Positions 1-9,358 are shown, numbered from the stretch's first letter. The stretch is DNA of 59,064 nt from Silicimonas sp. (GCA_022826385.1 JAJDUZ010000025.1:1-59064), one strand, 5' to 3'. Notes: a model not told the origin generated them from the letters alone. Program-made: numbers and translations.

Positions 1-1
1 C

Positions 2-85
2 CGCCTGAGTCGAAACGGCGGCTGGAAGCCTCCGCAATGCGCCAACGACAACCAGCCGGTGATGAAAATCGCGCTTGCGGCATGA
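2..85 (+). other. Possible 3' end of a gene cut by the window edge
   Basis: An open frame enters from the left edge and stops at TGA 83-85 after about 27 codons, with residues NDNQPVMKIALAA at its end. It is too short to identify. It lies just upstream of the truncated selO, so it may belong to whatever replaced the selO 5' half. It could equally be non-coding sequence. The 60 bases that follow are AT-richer than the surroundings. Confidence 0.15.
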
Positions 86-144
86 TTCGCGAAGAACATC
101 AAAAATACAAAAAGTGAACCATACAAGAATCACGCCCGGGCGGC

Positions 145-933
145 ACGACCGCGCTTGATCTGCTGTCCGGTGTTATCGAGCGGCAGGCCAGCCTGATCGC
201 CAAGTGGATGGGCCTCGGCTTCGTGCATGGGGTGATGAACACCGACAACATGACGATCTCGGGCGAAACCATTGACTATGGGCCCTGCGCCTTTGTCGAC
301 GCCTACCACCCGTTGCGGGTCTTTTCGTCAATCGATCGCGGCGGTCGTTATGCCTATGGCCGACAACCGGATGTCGCGATGTGGAACCTTGCGCAACTGG
401 CCATCGCCCTTTTGCCGCTGATCGACGATGCCGCCACTGCGCAAGCCGCTCTCGATCGCTTTCCCGTGCTGTTCCGGGCCGCATGGTCCACCGAGTTTCG
501 TCGTAAACTGGGCCTCGAGACCGAGGAGGACGGTGACGACGCCTTGGCCAACGACCTGCTTGACCGGATGGCGGCGAACCAGGCCGATTTCACCAACACC
601 TTCCGCGCGCTTGGTCGCGAGACGGCACGGGACGCGTTTCTGGACCCCGACGCCTATGACGCATGGCATGCCGACTGGACGGCCCGGTTGGCCCGCGAAG
701 GTGCATCGCCCGCCGGCCGCCGCGACAAGCTGGATGCACAGAACCCGGCCATGATCCCTCGCACCCACAGGATCGAGGCCGCGATCACGGCAGCGGTTGA
801 CGGCGACTATACCCCGTTCCAGCGCTTGCATCTGGCCCTTCATACTCCGTTTACGCTGGCCGAGGAGGATGCTGATCTTGCGCGTCCGCCCACTGAAGAC
901 GAGATTGTACCCCGCACCTTCTGCGGCACGTGA
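145..933 (+). pseudogene. selO: SelO protein adenylyltransferase, C-terminal remnant
   Basis: SelO-type pseudokinases are about 480-500 residues and transfer AMP to protein hydroxyls. Only the C-terminal half is here. Recognisable SelO sequence begins near position 150 (LDLLSGVIERQASLIAKWM), passes through the active-site segment HGVMNTDNM and IDYGP, and ends with the family's usual FCGT tail at 933. The frame is closed upstream by TGA at 115-117 and upstream sequence does not resemble SelO, so roughly 240 N-terminal residues with the nucleotide-binding loop are gone. ATG 208 is an internal methionine without a ribosome site. The remaining frame is intact over 240 codons, so the truncation may be recent. 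Family assignment is confident; loss of function is inferred. Confidence 0.8.
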
Positions 934-993
934 GATGCACGCCGCTTGTACGGCGCGTCCGCCCCTGCGGCGCTATAAGGCTGTTTTCTCGGC

Positions 994-1016
994 GCAGACG
1001 AACTGTCTTCGTCTGC
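994..1016 (+). terminator. Hairpin after selO remnant; rest of 934-1253 empty
   Basis: A 9-bp perfect stem, GCAGACGAA with TTCGTCTGC, encloses a 5-base loop about 60 bases after the selO stop. No T-run follows, so termination is only possible, not shown. I see no gene, promoter or repeat in the remainder of the 320-base gap up to the tRNA gene. Confidence 0.25.
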
Positions 1017-1253
1017 ATATCTCTTCCTCGGCATGCAAATCCCCACTCGCGGGACACGTGTAATAGCCCCGTTTCATTGGGGAAGGAAACGGCCGTGATG
1101 GTACATCGCCAGCCTGGACTCAAAGCGTGTTTGAAGTTCCAGTAGGTGAGAATTCAGCCATCAGTTCGCATTGAAGTACGGACAAAAGCTGAAGATCGAG
1201 CCTCTGAAAGCGTCCGGTTTTGATCTCTAAATCAATACCTTCATGAAAGAACA

Positions 1254-1330
<77 letters not shown>

Positions 1331-1371
1331 CTAGCGTGGTGATAGCGATGCCGACCTGCACGCGCAAGCCC

Positions 1372-3339
1372 CTAGGCTGCCGTGTGTCCAAGGTGTTTGT
1401 TGCGGTCTTGGCCGTCTGCGACGGTAAAGCGTTGAACCAAATCCACCATGCGATCTGCGGTGGCGGAAAGTGAAGCTGCGACGGCAACAACTTCTTCGTT
1501 CATGGCTGCACTTTGCTGTGTGGCTTTGTCGATGTCCTGCAGACTGCGCGAAATCTCCTGGGCCCCCGAGGACTGTTCTCCAGCGCCTTTGCTGATGTCT
1601 TCTGTCAAACTGGCAATCTGCAGGATGGAACCGGACATTGTTTGGAGTGCCTCACTCACTTCGCCCACAAGTGCGACACCGTCAGCGACATGCTTGGTGC
1701 TTTCGATGATGATGCCATCAATTTCCCGCGCGGCTTCCGAACTGCGTTGCGCCAAGGCCCGAACTTCGGAGGCGACAACCGAGAAACCGCGCCCCGCATC
1801 GCCCGCGCGGGCCGCCTCGACACCAGCATTCAGTGCAAGCAGGTTGGTCTGGAAACTGATCTCGTCGATGATCGAGATGGAGTTTGTAATGCGTTGAGAT
1901 GCTGACGCGATTGCCTCCATCGCCAGGACCGTGTTCTGCACAACCTTGCTGGTTTCGTCGGACTGTTCGCGGATATCCTCGACATGTGTTTTCGCGCTAT
2001 CTGCATTGACCGCTGCCGACTTCGCGGAAACGGCAAACTCTTCGACAACGGCCGCCGTATTGGCGAGGTTGGAGGCGGACGTCTCGGTGCGCTGCGATAG
2101 CACTTGCCAGGCTTTGTTGACTTCGGCGGCGTTGTTGTGAACGTCGATCGAACACTCCGAAACACTGGACATCGTCGCTTCCAGATTGACCGACATACCA
2201 TTTGCATCGGCCTGAAGGCGCGAGAACACCCCGGTGAAGTTGCCTTCCATGCGCCCGGTCAGATCGCCCTGTGCCAATTGATTGATGACGGTCATCGTGG
2301 CCGAAACACCTGCGTCCACGGTGGTCATGAGATCGTTGATGAGCGCCCGAACACGATCTTCCTTTTCGGCACCTTTCATAGCAAGAAGCGTCGAGAACTC
2401 ACCGTGCTTGGCCCGGTCCAGCGCTTCTTCTAGATCCGCCATCAAGAGCTGCGCTCTGGCCGATTGTTCTTCTGCCAGTTCGCGGGCGCGGACCTGTTCG
2501 GCTTCCCGCTCTTGAGCCGCCTGTCGTTCGACGGCTTCCCGCTCCTGCTTTTCTTTCTGGGACGCCGCTCGGGATGCTTCCTGCTCGGCTTCCAAGCGAC
2601 GCCTTTCCTCAGCGGCCGCCTGAAACGCCTCGAGCGATTGCACGACTTCCCTCATCTCGCTTGTGTCCGCCTTCGGCAGGCTGACGTCGCATTCCTCTCG
2701 CGCGATTTCGCCCATCGCCCGCATCATGTCGCGCAATGGTCGCGCAACCAGACGGCGGATCGCAATGGTGCTTGCAACAACAACGACAAGCAGCGTCAAT
2801 CCGAACGCGGCGAACAAAGCCAAGCGAACTTTTTGCAAGCCCGCAAAAGTCGCATCAAGGCTCCACAGGGCAAGAAGTTCGCCAACGGCCTGACGATCCT
2901 CGCCTGCCCCAAGCTCGATTGGAACACGGACAGCGATGTGAGTTGCAAGCCGCTTCGTCGACGCAGGCGCATCAAAAACAGGGGCTCCGGCCCGAGACAA
3001 AAGCGTCGTCATGGCCCCTTCACCGGGGATCGACAGTATTTCGTCGCCTTCGACATGAACGATGCGAATGGCATCGATGTCGATACCTTCGCGATCCATC
3101 GCCGCCATCACCGAAGGTTCAATCATGGCTGCGCGTTTCAGCCGGGTGCCCGTGTTGATCTGTTCCGAGAGATAGGCTGTGATCGTGAGCGCCTTCTGTT
3201 CGAACTTTGCAATCTCGTTGTTCTCGAAGAGCCCGCTCAACACCCAAAGCAGTGCTGCCAGGCAGGCCACCAGAACCACGCCAATGACGGCATTTGTTTT
3301 TCCGACCAGGCTTCCCAGAAGACGTTTCATCATTTCCAT
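1372..3339 (-). CDS. Methyl-accepting chemotaxis protein
   Basis: A 655-residue chemoreceptor. The start at 3339 is preferred over an in-frame ATG 29 codons upstream because GAAAGG lies just before it and the protein then opens with an ordinary inner-membrane segment (about residues 12-35). A periplasmic region follows to about residue 170, then a second membrane span (VRLALFAAFGLTLLVVVVAS), a HAMP domain, a long charged coiled coil rich in EAEQE and REAER, and the signalling domain. The cytoplasmic hairpin tip is recognisable (EISFQTNLLALNAGVEAARA, then GRGFSVVASEVRALAQRS). The protein relays ligand binding to CheA/CheW, which are not in this window. The sensed ligand cannot be read from sequence. 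The gene is monocistronic and sits between tRNA-Arg and sufS. Confidence 0.92.
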   Translation of the reverse strand: MEMMKRLLGSLVGKTNAVIGVVLVACLAALLWVLSGLFENNEIAKFEQKALTITAYLSEQINTGTRLKRAAMIEPSVMAAMDREGIDIDAIRIVHVEGDEILSIPGEGAMTTLLSRAGAPVFDAPASTKRLATHIAVRVPIELGAGEDRQAVGELLALWSLDATFAGLQKVRLALFAAFGLTLLVVVVASTIAIRRLVARPLRDMMRAMGEIAREECDVSLPKADTSEMREVVQSLEAFQAAAEERRRLEAEQEASRAASQKEKQEREAVERQAAQEREAEQVRARELAEEQSARAQLLMADLEEALDRAKHGEFSTLLAMKGAEKEDRVRALINDLMTTVDAGVSATMTVINQLAQGDLTGRMEGNFTGVFSRLQADANGMSVNLEATMSSVSECSIDVHNNAAEVNKAWQVLSQRTETSASNLANTAAVVEEFAVSAKSAAVNADSAKTHVEDIREQSDETSKVVQNTVLAMEAIASASQRITNSISIIDEISFQTNLLALNAGVEAARAGDAGRGFSVVASEVRALAQRSSEAAREIDGIIIESTKHVADGVALVGEVSEALQTMSGSILQIASLTEDISKGAGEQSSGAQEISRSLQDIDKATQQSAAMNEEVVAVAASLSATADRMVDLVQRFTVADGQDRNKHLGHTAA

Positions 3340-3622
3340 CACCGGCCTTTCAGAGCGTTTTCGCTTGCGGCAAAAAGGTGTGCGGCCAGAGCTTTTGTAC
3401 AGTGGTTCACTGAATGCACCTTTCATTGCACCGGTCCCAATGCGGCGGTGTAAGGAATGAAAGTGAATATTCAGTAATCAGAACACAGTGTCCGGAGACC
3501 ATGCGCCGCACGCCATTGTGGCGCACGAACGATCTCAGCGGATCAGCGATCCTGAAGCTGCATCGGGGTCAGGACCAAAGTGTAACCTGCAATCGTGGCA
3601 GCACGCACCTTCCGCGCTTCGG

Positions 3623-4843
3623 TCACGCAAACAATTCGTGACAAAGCTCCAGCGCGTCGATCAAACTGTCGACTTCAGATGTCGTATTATAGAGGCCGAA
3701 GCTGGCACGCGTTGTCGCCGTGACACCAAGGTGGTCCATCAACGGCCCGGCACAGTGATGGCCGGCCCGAACCGCGACGCCCTTCTTGTCGAGCACTGTC
3801 GAAATGTCGTGCGGATGCGCCGGCCCGTCCATCGTGAACGAAAAAATCGCCGCCTTGTCCGCTGTCGTGCCTTGGACCTGAAGCCAGTTCAGGCCGTCCA
3901 ATCGGGTTCTCGCATAGTCGCGCAGCGCATCTTCATGCGCCGCGACATTATCCATGCCAAGGTTCATCATGTACTCAAGCGCGACGCCAAGGCCGATCTG
4001 CTGGACGATCCCGGGCGTTCCGGCTTCGAACTTCATCGGTGGGTCGTTCCACGTGATCTCGTCCTTGTGGACCTCGCGGATCATGTCGCCTCCGCCCATG
4101 AACGGGCGCATCTCGGCCATCCGCTCTTCGCGGATATAGATGCCACCCGACCCAGACGGGCCGTAAAGCTTGTGACCGGTGATCGCATAGAAATCACAGC
4201 CGAGATCCTGCACATCGACGGGCATATGCACGGCCGCTTGTGAGCCGTCGACCATCACGGGGATGCCGCGCTCGCGGGCAACGGCACACACCGCCTTGAT
4301 GTCGACCTTGGTGCCGAGAACGTTTGACAGGTGTGTCAGGGCAATCAGTTTCGTCTTCGGACCAATCGCATCGATCACCTTCTCGACCGGAAGCGCGCCG
4401 GTTTCGTCGACATCCACCCACTTCAGTACCACGCCCTGCCGCTCGCGGAGGAAGTGCCAAGGCACGATATTGGCGTGGTGCTCCATCACGGAAAGCAGGA
4501 TCTCGTCGCCTGCCTCCAGTCGCGGCATCGCCCAGCCATAGGCGACCAGATTGATCCCCTCGGTGGTGCCCGAGTTCATGACGATCTCGCGCTCGCTGCC
4601 TGCATTCAGGAACTTGGCAATGGTGCCACGCACGGCCTCGTACTTGTCGGTCGCAAGGTTCGAGAGGTAATGCAGACCGCGATGCACATTGGCGTATTCC
4701 ATCGAATAGGCCTGTGTGACCGCGTCGATCACAACTTGCGGCTTCTGCGCCGAGGCCCCATTGTCGAGATAGACCAGCGGCTTCCCGTTCACCTCGCGCG
4801 AGAGAATGGGGAAATCAGCCCGGATGGCGTCGAGATCATACAT
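3623..4843 (-). CDS. sufS: SufS cysteine desulfurase
   Basis: A 406-residue PLP enzyme that strips sulfur from cysteine for Fe-S cluster assembly. It is a group II (SufS) desulfurase: the PLP lysine is K225 in ITGHKLYGPSG and the persulfide-forming cysteine is C364 in RAGHHCAGPLM. Length is typical of the family. It is the last gene of the suf operon. Its ATG overlaps the end of the preceding YIP1-like gene by 8 bases, which suggests coupled translation. A second desulfurase of a different group sits at the head of the same operon (10891-11961). No sufE or sufU partner is visible in the window. Confidence 0.96.
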   Translation of the reverse strand: MYDLDAIRADFPILSREVNGKPLVYLDNGASAQKPQVVIDAVTQAYSMEYANVHRGLHYLSNLATDKYEAVRGTIAKFLNAGSEREIVMNSGTTEGINLVAYGWAMPRLEAGDEILLSVMEHHANIVPWHFLRERQGVVLKWVDVDETGALPVEKVIDAIGPKTKLIALTHLSNVLGTKVDIKAVCAVARERGIPVMVDGSQAAVHMPVDVQDLGCDFYAITGHKLYGPSGSGGIYIREERMAEMRPFMGGGDMIREVHKDEITWNDPPMKFEAGTPGIVQQIGLGVALEYMMNLGMDNVAAHEDALRDYARTRLDGLNWLQVQGTTADKAAIFSFTMDGPAHPHDISTVLDKKGVAVRAGHHCAGPLMDHLGVTATTRASFGLYNTTSEVDSLIDALELCHELFA

Positions 4844-5414
4844 CGCTGAAAGCTCCGGTGGGCGTGACCAGGAACGGGGCCACGAACATCAACACGAAAA
4901 AGGTCAGGAAAACCGCCATCAGAAGCACACCAAAGGCACGCCCCAAGGTCGGAAAGCCATGCAGCGCCGCGATGAAGTTCACATGCACCCATGTCAGAAA
5001 GATCATGACCCCAAGAATGAAAAGGCCCGCAAGCGCCGGCATCAGGACGAACAGCAGCAGTTGCAGGGCCACCGCCGGCAGGAACATGGCCTGCAGGAAG
5101 ATCATCAGCAAAAGCGAGTCCTGAAACTTGCCAATGCCGCCCAGCATCTCGCCCGCCTTCGCGACGGCAAAGCTGAAGACCACCATCATGACCGCCAGCA
5201 GGATCGTCATCTGGAACGGCGTCACGATGACGAAGGGGCTGGGCGCCAAGGCCTCGCTTGCCGTGTTCAGGATCACGCTGATGGCGACCACGGCAAAAAG
5301 CCCCGGCACCAAGGCCTCGCGCGGGATGCCAAGCGCCAGCACGTCGGCCGCCGCCGCGCGCGGTTCGCGCAGCGCCCGGATGCCTTGGGCGTAGAGGGAC
5401 TCGATCAGGGTCAT
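4836..5414 (-). CDS. YIP1-family integral membrane protein
   Basis: A 192-residue protein starting MTLIESLYAQGIRAL, with a short cytoplasmic N-terminus and about five hydrophobic helices. The pattern matches bacterial YIP1-domain proteins. Its ATG overlaps the stop of the upstream membrane gene as ATGA, and its own stop overlaps the sufS start, so it is embedded between sufD and sufS and almost certainly co-expressed. No role in Fe-S assembly has been established for it as far as I know. It may be a membrane partner or simply a passenger. The alternative frame extending upstream to 5696 is rejected because it runs through the neighbouring gene. Confidence 0.78.
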   Translation of the reverse strand: MTLIESLYAQGIRALREPRAAAADVLALGIPREALVPGLFAVVAISVILNTASEALAPSPFVIVTPFQMTILLAVMMVVFSFAVAKAGEMLGGIGKFQDSLLLMIFLQAMFLPAVALQLLLFVLMPALAGLFILGVMIFLTWVHVNFIAALHGFPTLGRAFGVLLMAVFLTFFVLMFVAPFLVTPTGAFSDV

Positions 5415-5914
5415 ACCGCCTTGTCCTGCCCGCTGCGCACCGCGGCCACAAGGCCGAAAACCGTGAACACAAGGAACGCGCCGATTGCCGCCAAGCCAGA
5501 GAGAGCGGTGCCCGAGCTTTCGCCGGTGAAACCAGCGGCAAGGCCGGCCAAGAGCCAAAGCGGGCTGGACGCCAGCAAGGCCCAGAACAGACCCATCCGC
5601 ACATGGTGGCCCGGCGCCTCGATCTTGAGGACCATCATCACCAGCTTCACAAGGATCGACACCCCGTAAAGCACCAGCGGCATCATCAGAACCCACGCAA
5701 AGAACGAGCCCGCCATCCGCCCTTGAAACGGGATCGATGGGTCAAGAAAGGCCTGCCGTGACAAGTTCGGCAGGGTGGCAATGAACAACAGGAAACACGC
5801 GCCCATCAGAATGGCGAGCGCGCGACCCTCGCTGTTCTCTCCGGCCCGCATCTGGCGCATCTGCACCTCGCGCGGAGCGCGATAGGTTCGCACGATATCC
5901 AGTGCAATGCTCAT
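5411..5914 (-). CDS. YIP1-like membrane protein
   Basis: A 167-residue protein beginning MSIALDIVRTYRAPREVQ with four clear hydrophobic helices. It resembles its downstream neighbour in size, topology and N-terminal amphipathic start, so the pair may be diverged duplicates. It follows sufD by 19 bases and overlaps the next gene as ATGA. The function is unknown. The pairing of two small membrane genes between sufD and sufS is visible; any role in the Suf pathway is inference from position alone. Confidence 0.7.
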   Translation of the reverse strand: MSIALDIVRTYRAPREVQMRQMRAGENSEGRALAILMGACFLLFIATLPNLSRQAFLDPSIPFQGRMAGSFFAWVLMMPLVLYGVSILVKLVMMVLKIEAPGHHVRMGLFWALLASSPLWLLAGLAAGFTGESSGTALSGLAAIGAFLVFTVFGLVAAVRSGQDKAV

Positions 5915-5933
5915 CGATCGTCCTTGCCGTTGC

Positions 5934-7220
5934 TCAACTGCGGTGACGCAAAAGCCAGCCTTCAAGACGCGTGCGCATGTCCTCGGCAATCCCCTCGTCT
6001 TCGATCTCGTCGATGGCTTCGGCGAGGAAGGCGAGCACCAGAAGGTCCTGCGCCTCCGCTTCCGGAACCCCGCGCGAGCGAAGATAGAAGAGCGCTTCTT
6101 CGTCGATCGCACCCGAGGTCGAGCCGTGCGAACACGCCACGTCATCGGCATAGATTTCCAATTCGGGCTTGGCGAGGAATTGCGCATCTTCGTCCAGCAG
6201 AAGCGACTGGCTGATCTGATAGCCATCGGTTTTCTGTGCCCCGGCCTTTACAAGGATCTTGCCCTGAAAGGTGCCAACCGCGCCGTTCTTCAGAACCTTC
6301 TTGAAGACTTGTCGGCTTTCGCAATTCACCGCGTCATGGGTGATGAACACCGTGTCGTCGTGGTGGAAGTCGCCATCGCCCACAGCTGCGCCCGCAATAT
6401 GCGCAACGGCGTTGTCGCCGGTCAGTTCGATAAACGCCTCGTTCCGGGTCAGCCGACCATTTGCCGTCAGCGTAAAGCTTTTGAAGGTGCTTTCCTCGCC
6501 CAAGCGCGCGAAGACATGCGTGACAGCACGCCGCTCGTGATCGCGGCCCTGACTGCGCACGTGATGAAACGCGGCGCGATCTGCGACATCCACTTCGAAG
6601 CACTTGTTGAACCGCGCGGCCGCCGGCCCGCCTTCCAGAATGGTGACGTCCGCGCCCTCTTCCACTTTCACAAGGAAATGGAGGATGGCGTCGCTGTCCG
6701 TCTTCTCGTGCAGGTATCGGAAATGCAGAGGCTTCGACGGCTTGCCCGTCACCCGCACCACGACACCATCGGTGGCGAAGGCCGTGTTGAGCGCCGCGAA
6801 AGGCCGGACCACAGGGTCCTGACCGCGGGCTTCTAACACGCCGTACAAATCCTTGGCCCAATGAATGTCCTGAACCATGACATCGGCCAGACGCGCGATT
6901 TCAACGCCTTCCAGCGTCAGATCGTCCGACGCCTCGGCATCGAACACGCCATCCCGGAACACGACACTCAGACGGTCGATATCACAGAAGGCCGGGTTCT
7001 CGTCGCCCTCGAACAGCGCGGCTTCAGGCGCTTCGGGCGCGTTCAGACTGTCCGGCTTGGTGAAGCGCCAATACTCGTCGCGCCCGGTGGGCACGCCCAT
7101 CGCGCGGAACCGCGCCAAGGCCTCTTCCCGTGCCTTGGTCGCCCAGACCGCACCATCCGGCAGGGTCAGCGGCGCCAAACGCGCTTCGGTGGCATCCAGT
7201 TTCACTTGCGGCAGCGCCAT
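5934..7220 (-). CDS. sufD: SufD, Fe-S scaffold subunit
   Basis: A 428-residue SufD. With SufB and SufC it forms the SufBC2D complex that builds Fe-S clusters in the cytosol. The C-terminal half has the SufB/SufD beta-helix signature, including FQGKILVKAGAQKTDGYQIS and the conserved DVACSHGSTSGAID segment carrying the cysteine and histidine typical of SufD. I place the start at ATG 7220, where the sufC TGA and sufD ATG share one base; the GTG one codon upstream is less likely. Divergence from SufB in the N-terminal third is normal for the family. Confidence 0.95.
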   Translation of the reverse strand: MALPQVKLDATEARLAPLTLPDGAVWATKAREEALARFRAMGVPTGRDEYWRFTKPDSLNAPEAPEAALFEGDENPAFCDIDRLSVVFRDGVFDAEASDDLTLEGVEIARLADVMVQDIHWAKDLYGVLEARGQDPVVRPFAALNTAFATDGVVVRVTGKPSKPLHFRYLHEKTDSDAILHFLVKVEEGADVTILEGGPAAARFNKCFEVDVADRAAFHHVRSQGRDHERRAVTHVFARLGEESTFKSFTLTANGRLTRNEAFIELTGDNAVAHIAGAAVGDGDFHHDDTVFITHDAVNCESRQVFKKVLKNGAVGTFQGKILVKAGAQKTDGYQISQSLLLDEDAQFLAKPELEIYADDVACSHGSTSGAIDEEALFYLRSRGVPEAEAQDLLVLAFLAEAIDEIEDEGIAEDMRTRLEGWLLRHRS

Positions 7221-7975
7221 CACGCCACCTCCGAGAGGATATCGGCATAACCGTTGTTTTCGACTTCGAGTGCCAGTTCAGGACCACCCGATTTCACGAT
7301 CCGGCCGTCGGCCATGATGTGCACGACGTCAGGTTTGATGTGATCCAGCAGGCGCTGGTAATGCGTGATGACAAGGAACGCGCGCCCCTCGTCGCGAAGC
7401 GCGTTGACGCCTTCCGAAACCAACCGCATCGCGTCGACATCCAGACCCGAATCCGTCTCGTCAAGAATGCACATCTTGGGCTCAAGCATGGCCATCTGCA
7501 GGATTTCGTTGCGCTTCTTCTCACCGCCCGAGAAGCCCACATTGACCGGGCGCTTCAGCATGTCGGCATCGATCTTCAGCGATTTCGCTTTCTCACGAAC
7601 CACCTTGAGGAAGTCCGCCGCGCTCAGTTCTTCTTCGCCGCGTGCTGTGCGCTGGGCGTTCAGCGCGGTCCGCAGGAAGGTCATGTTGCCGACACCGGGG
7701 ATTTCGACCGGGTATTGAAACGCAAGGAAAAGACCGGCGGCCGCACGCTCTTCCGGTTCCATTTCAAGGATGTCTTCCCCCTCAAGCGCGGCCCCGCCTT
7801 CCGTCACTTCGTAGCCGTCACGGCCCGAGAGAACATAAGACAGTGTCGACTTGCCCGAGCCGTTCGGCCCCATGATCGCGTGGACCGCACCGGCCGGCAC
7901 TTCAAGGTCGACGCCTTTGAGGATTTGCTTGTCTTCTTCCTCAAGTTTCACGTGGAGGTTATTGATTTTCAGCAT
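7220..7975 (-). CDS. sufC: SufC, Fe-S assembly ATPase
   Basis: A 251-residue ABC-type ATPase. Walker A GPNGSGKST is at residues 36-44, the signature reads FSGGEKKR, and Walker B with the SufC-specific follow-on reads ILDETDSGLD. It powers conformational change in the SufBC2D scaffold. The start MLKINNL at 7975 is chosen because GAGGA lies 8 bases upstream; an in-frame methionine seven codons earlier has no such site. It follows an unidentified membrane-protein gene by 81 bases and is coupled to sufD. Confidence 0.97.
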   Translation of the reverse strand: MLKINNLHVKLEEEDKQILKGVDLEVPAGAVHAIMGPNGSGKSTLSYVLSGRDGYEVTEGGAALEGEDILEMEPEERAAAGLFLAFQYPVEIPGVGNMTFLRTALNAQRTARGEEELSAADFLKVVREKAKSLKIDADMLKRPVNVGFSGGEKKRNEILQMAMLEPKMCILDETDSGLDVDAMRLVSEGVNALRDEGRAFLVITHYQRLLDHIKPDVVHIMADGRIVKSGGPELALEVENNGYADILSEVA

Positions 7976-8056
7976 TTTCTTGTCCTCAGGAAACACAAGA
8001 AGCCCGTGCCTGCGAAAGCGCAGGACGGACCTTGTTGATCAGATTGTTGTTTGGGG

Positions 8057-8611
8057 TCAGGCGGCGGCGAGCGCCGCTTTCACGAAGGCTTTCGAGAAGA
8101 ACCCGGCATAGGTTCCGGGAAAGGTCTGGATGAGTTCCGTCTGATAATAGAACACGGCCCCAAAGCCGCCAATCAGCGCCAGGAACCGCGCGCCGCGCAT
8201 CAGGTGGAAGGTCCAGCCAAAGGCCAGCGCCAGCAGCCCGCCGAACAGGAACGGGGCGTACTGCACATAGTCGGCGGCGAATTCGGGCGGCGCCATCTGC
8301 ACCAGCCCGCCCTGACCGAACAGGTGATAGTCCACAGCTTGCCCGACGAACATCGACATACCGCCAAAGAACAGCGCCAGAAGGGTCAGCGTACCGGTTG
8401 CGCCCGACACCACGTCGACCTTGCCACGGCGCTTTTTCTTCAGGCGAACCTTGTTGGTGGGTTTGCCCTTTTTCTTGCCATAGACCTGCGCTTCGTCCAC
8501 CGGGCCGATATGCACCTCGCCCATCGTGTTGGGACCACCCTTGCGGATGTTGGAAATGCGTCGGTCGAACCCCTGCCGCTGATCTCTCGAAATGCCCATG
8601 AGCCCTGCCAT
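8057..8611 (-). CDS. Conserved membrane protein inside the suf operon
   Basis: About 184 residues. The N-terminal third is soluble and strongly basic (KKKGKPTNKVRLKKKRRGK); then come three hydrophobic helices. I do not recognise the family. It sits between ybjQ and sufC. The start is uncertain: candidates are 8629 (MLKRNS), 8611 (MAGLMG) and 8599 (MGISRD), none with a strong ribosome site. The basic cytoplasmic tail could bind a nucleic acid, an acidic protein or lipid head groups, but this is speculation. Confidence 0.7.
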   Translation of the reverse strand: MAGLMGISRDQRQGFDRRISNIRKGGPNTMGEVHIGPVDEAQVYGKKKGKPTNKVRLKKKRRGKVDVVSGATGTLTLLALFFGGMSMFVGQAVDYHLFGQGGLVQMAPPEFAADYVQYAPFLFGGLLALAFGWTFHLMRGARFLALIGGFGAVFYYQTELIQTFPGTYAGFFSKAFVKAALAAA

Positions 8612-8716
8612 GCTGTTTCGCTTGAGCATTTTTTCTCAAGCGATTGTGGCGAGACAAAGGCATGTACGCGGAGAATTTTGCGCCATTTCCGTGATATTTC
8701 AGGGTATTCACCACGT

Positions 8717-9028
8717 TCAGGCCACCGTTACCGCTGTTCCCGAAGCCGAAACCATCAGCATGTTGTTGACCACTTCGTAGTCCAGATCGACACCAACCAC
8801 GGCATTGCCACCAGCCTGTCCGGCCCGCTGTTCCAATTCCTGCAGGGCAATTTGACGGGCTTTGGCAAGCTCTTCCTCATAGGCGCCCGAGCGACCGCCG
8901 ACGATATCTGTGATCGAGGCAAAGATATCCCGGAACACGTTCGCCCCAAGGATCGCCTCGCCCACGACAACGCCGTGATAAGCGGTGATCGACTTACCTT
9001 CGATCGACGGTGTGGTCGTCACGATCAT
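8717..9028 (-). CDS. YbjQ/UPF0145 family protein
   Basis: A 103-residue protein of the YbjQ (UPF0145) family, sometimes labelled heavy-metal-binding from structural work. Family marks are the N-terminal [14 protein letters not shown], the central [19 protein letters not shown], and the C-terminal [13 protein letters not shown]. Members usually form a pentameric ring. GGAG stands 8 bases before the ATG at 9028. It lies in the suf operon 20 bases after a tiny membrane gene. A metal-related role would fit the setting, but the biochemical function is not settled. Confidence 0.88.
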   Translation of the reverse strand: MIVTTTPSIEGKSITAYHGVVVGEAILGANVFRDIFASITDIVGGRSGAYEEELAKARQIALQELEQRAGQAGGNAVVGVDLDYEVVNNMLMVSASGTAVTVA

Positions 9029-9048
9029 CTGCGTTTCTCCCCAAGGGT

Positions 9049-9237
9049 TCATTTCTTTGCGGCCCACTGGCGCAATACGGTCGACGCGAAGAGGCTTCCG
9101 AGGAAGCCGGAGGCAAAACTGATCCCGGCCACCTGCCCGCTTTCCAGCATGTCCGTCAGCCAATCGATGCCCACGGCGAAACAGGCGCAAAAGATGCCGG
9201 TCAGGACGGCGGAGAGGAGGATCGAGCGGAGCATCAT
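9049..9237 (-). CDS. Small membrane protein (62 aa)
   Basis: Sixty-two residues with two hydrophobic segments ([19 protein letters not shown] and [17 protein letters not shown]) joined by an acidic loop. It resembles no family I know. Its ATG at 9237 overlaps the TGA of the preceding small frame as ATGA, and ybjQ follows 20 bases later, so it looks like a translated member of the suf operon. Confidence 0.65.
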   Translation of the reverse strand: MMLRSILLSAVLTGIFCACFAVGIDWLTDMLESGQVAGISFASGFLGSLFASTVLRQWAAKK

Positions 9238-9332
9238 GTGGACGCTTCAAATGACAAGGAAGACACGGGCAGATCGGCCTTGAAAGCGCCGTTGAACGGC
9301 ACCTGCCAATTTCCTCCAAGCAAATCTTCCAT
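9234..9332 (-). CDS. Possible 32-aa peptide after sufB
   Basis: A short frame starting [15 protein letters not shown] and ending SFEAST. GAGG lies about 12 bases before its ATG, and its stop overlaps the next ATG as ATGA. That coupling is the only support for translation. It starts 26 bases after the sufB stop. It might instead be a leader-like frame that only serves to reinitiate ribosomes on the 62-residue membrane gene. Confidence 0.35.
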   Translation of the reverse strand: MEDLLGGNWQVPFNGAFKADLPVSSLSFEAST

Positions 9333-9358
9333 CCGAACTGCGTCCTCTTCAGCCAAGA

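Noticed and set aside
2464..3453. 329-codon open frame on the plus strand opposite the chemoreceptor gene
   Set aside because: It is antisense to a well-matched receptor gene, has no family resemblance and arises from GC-rich codon bias.
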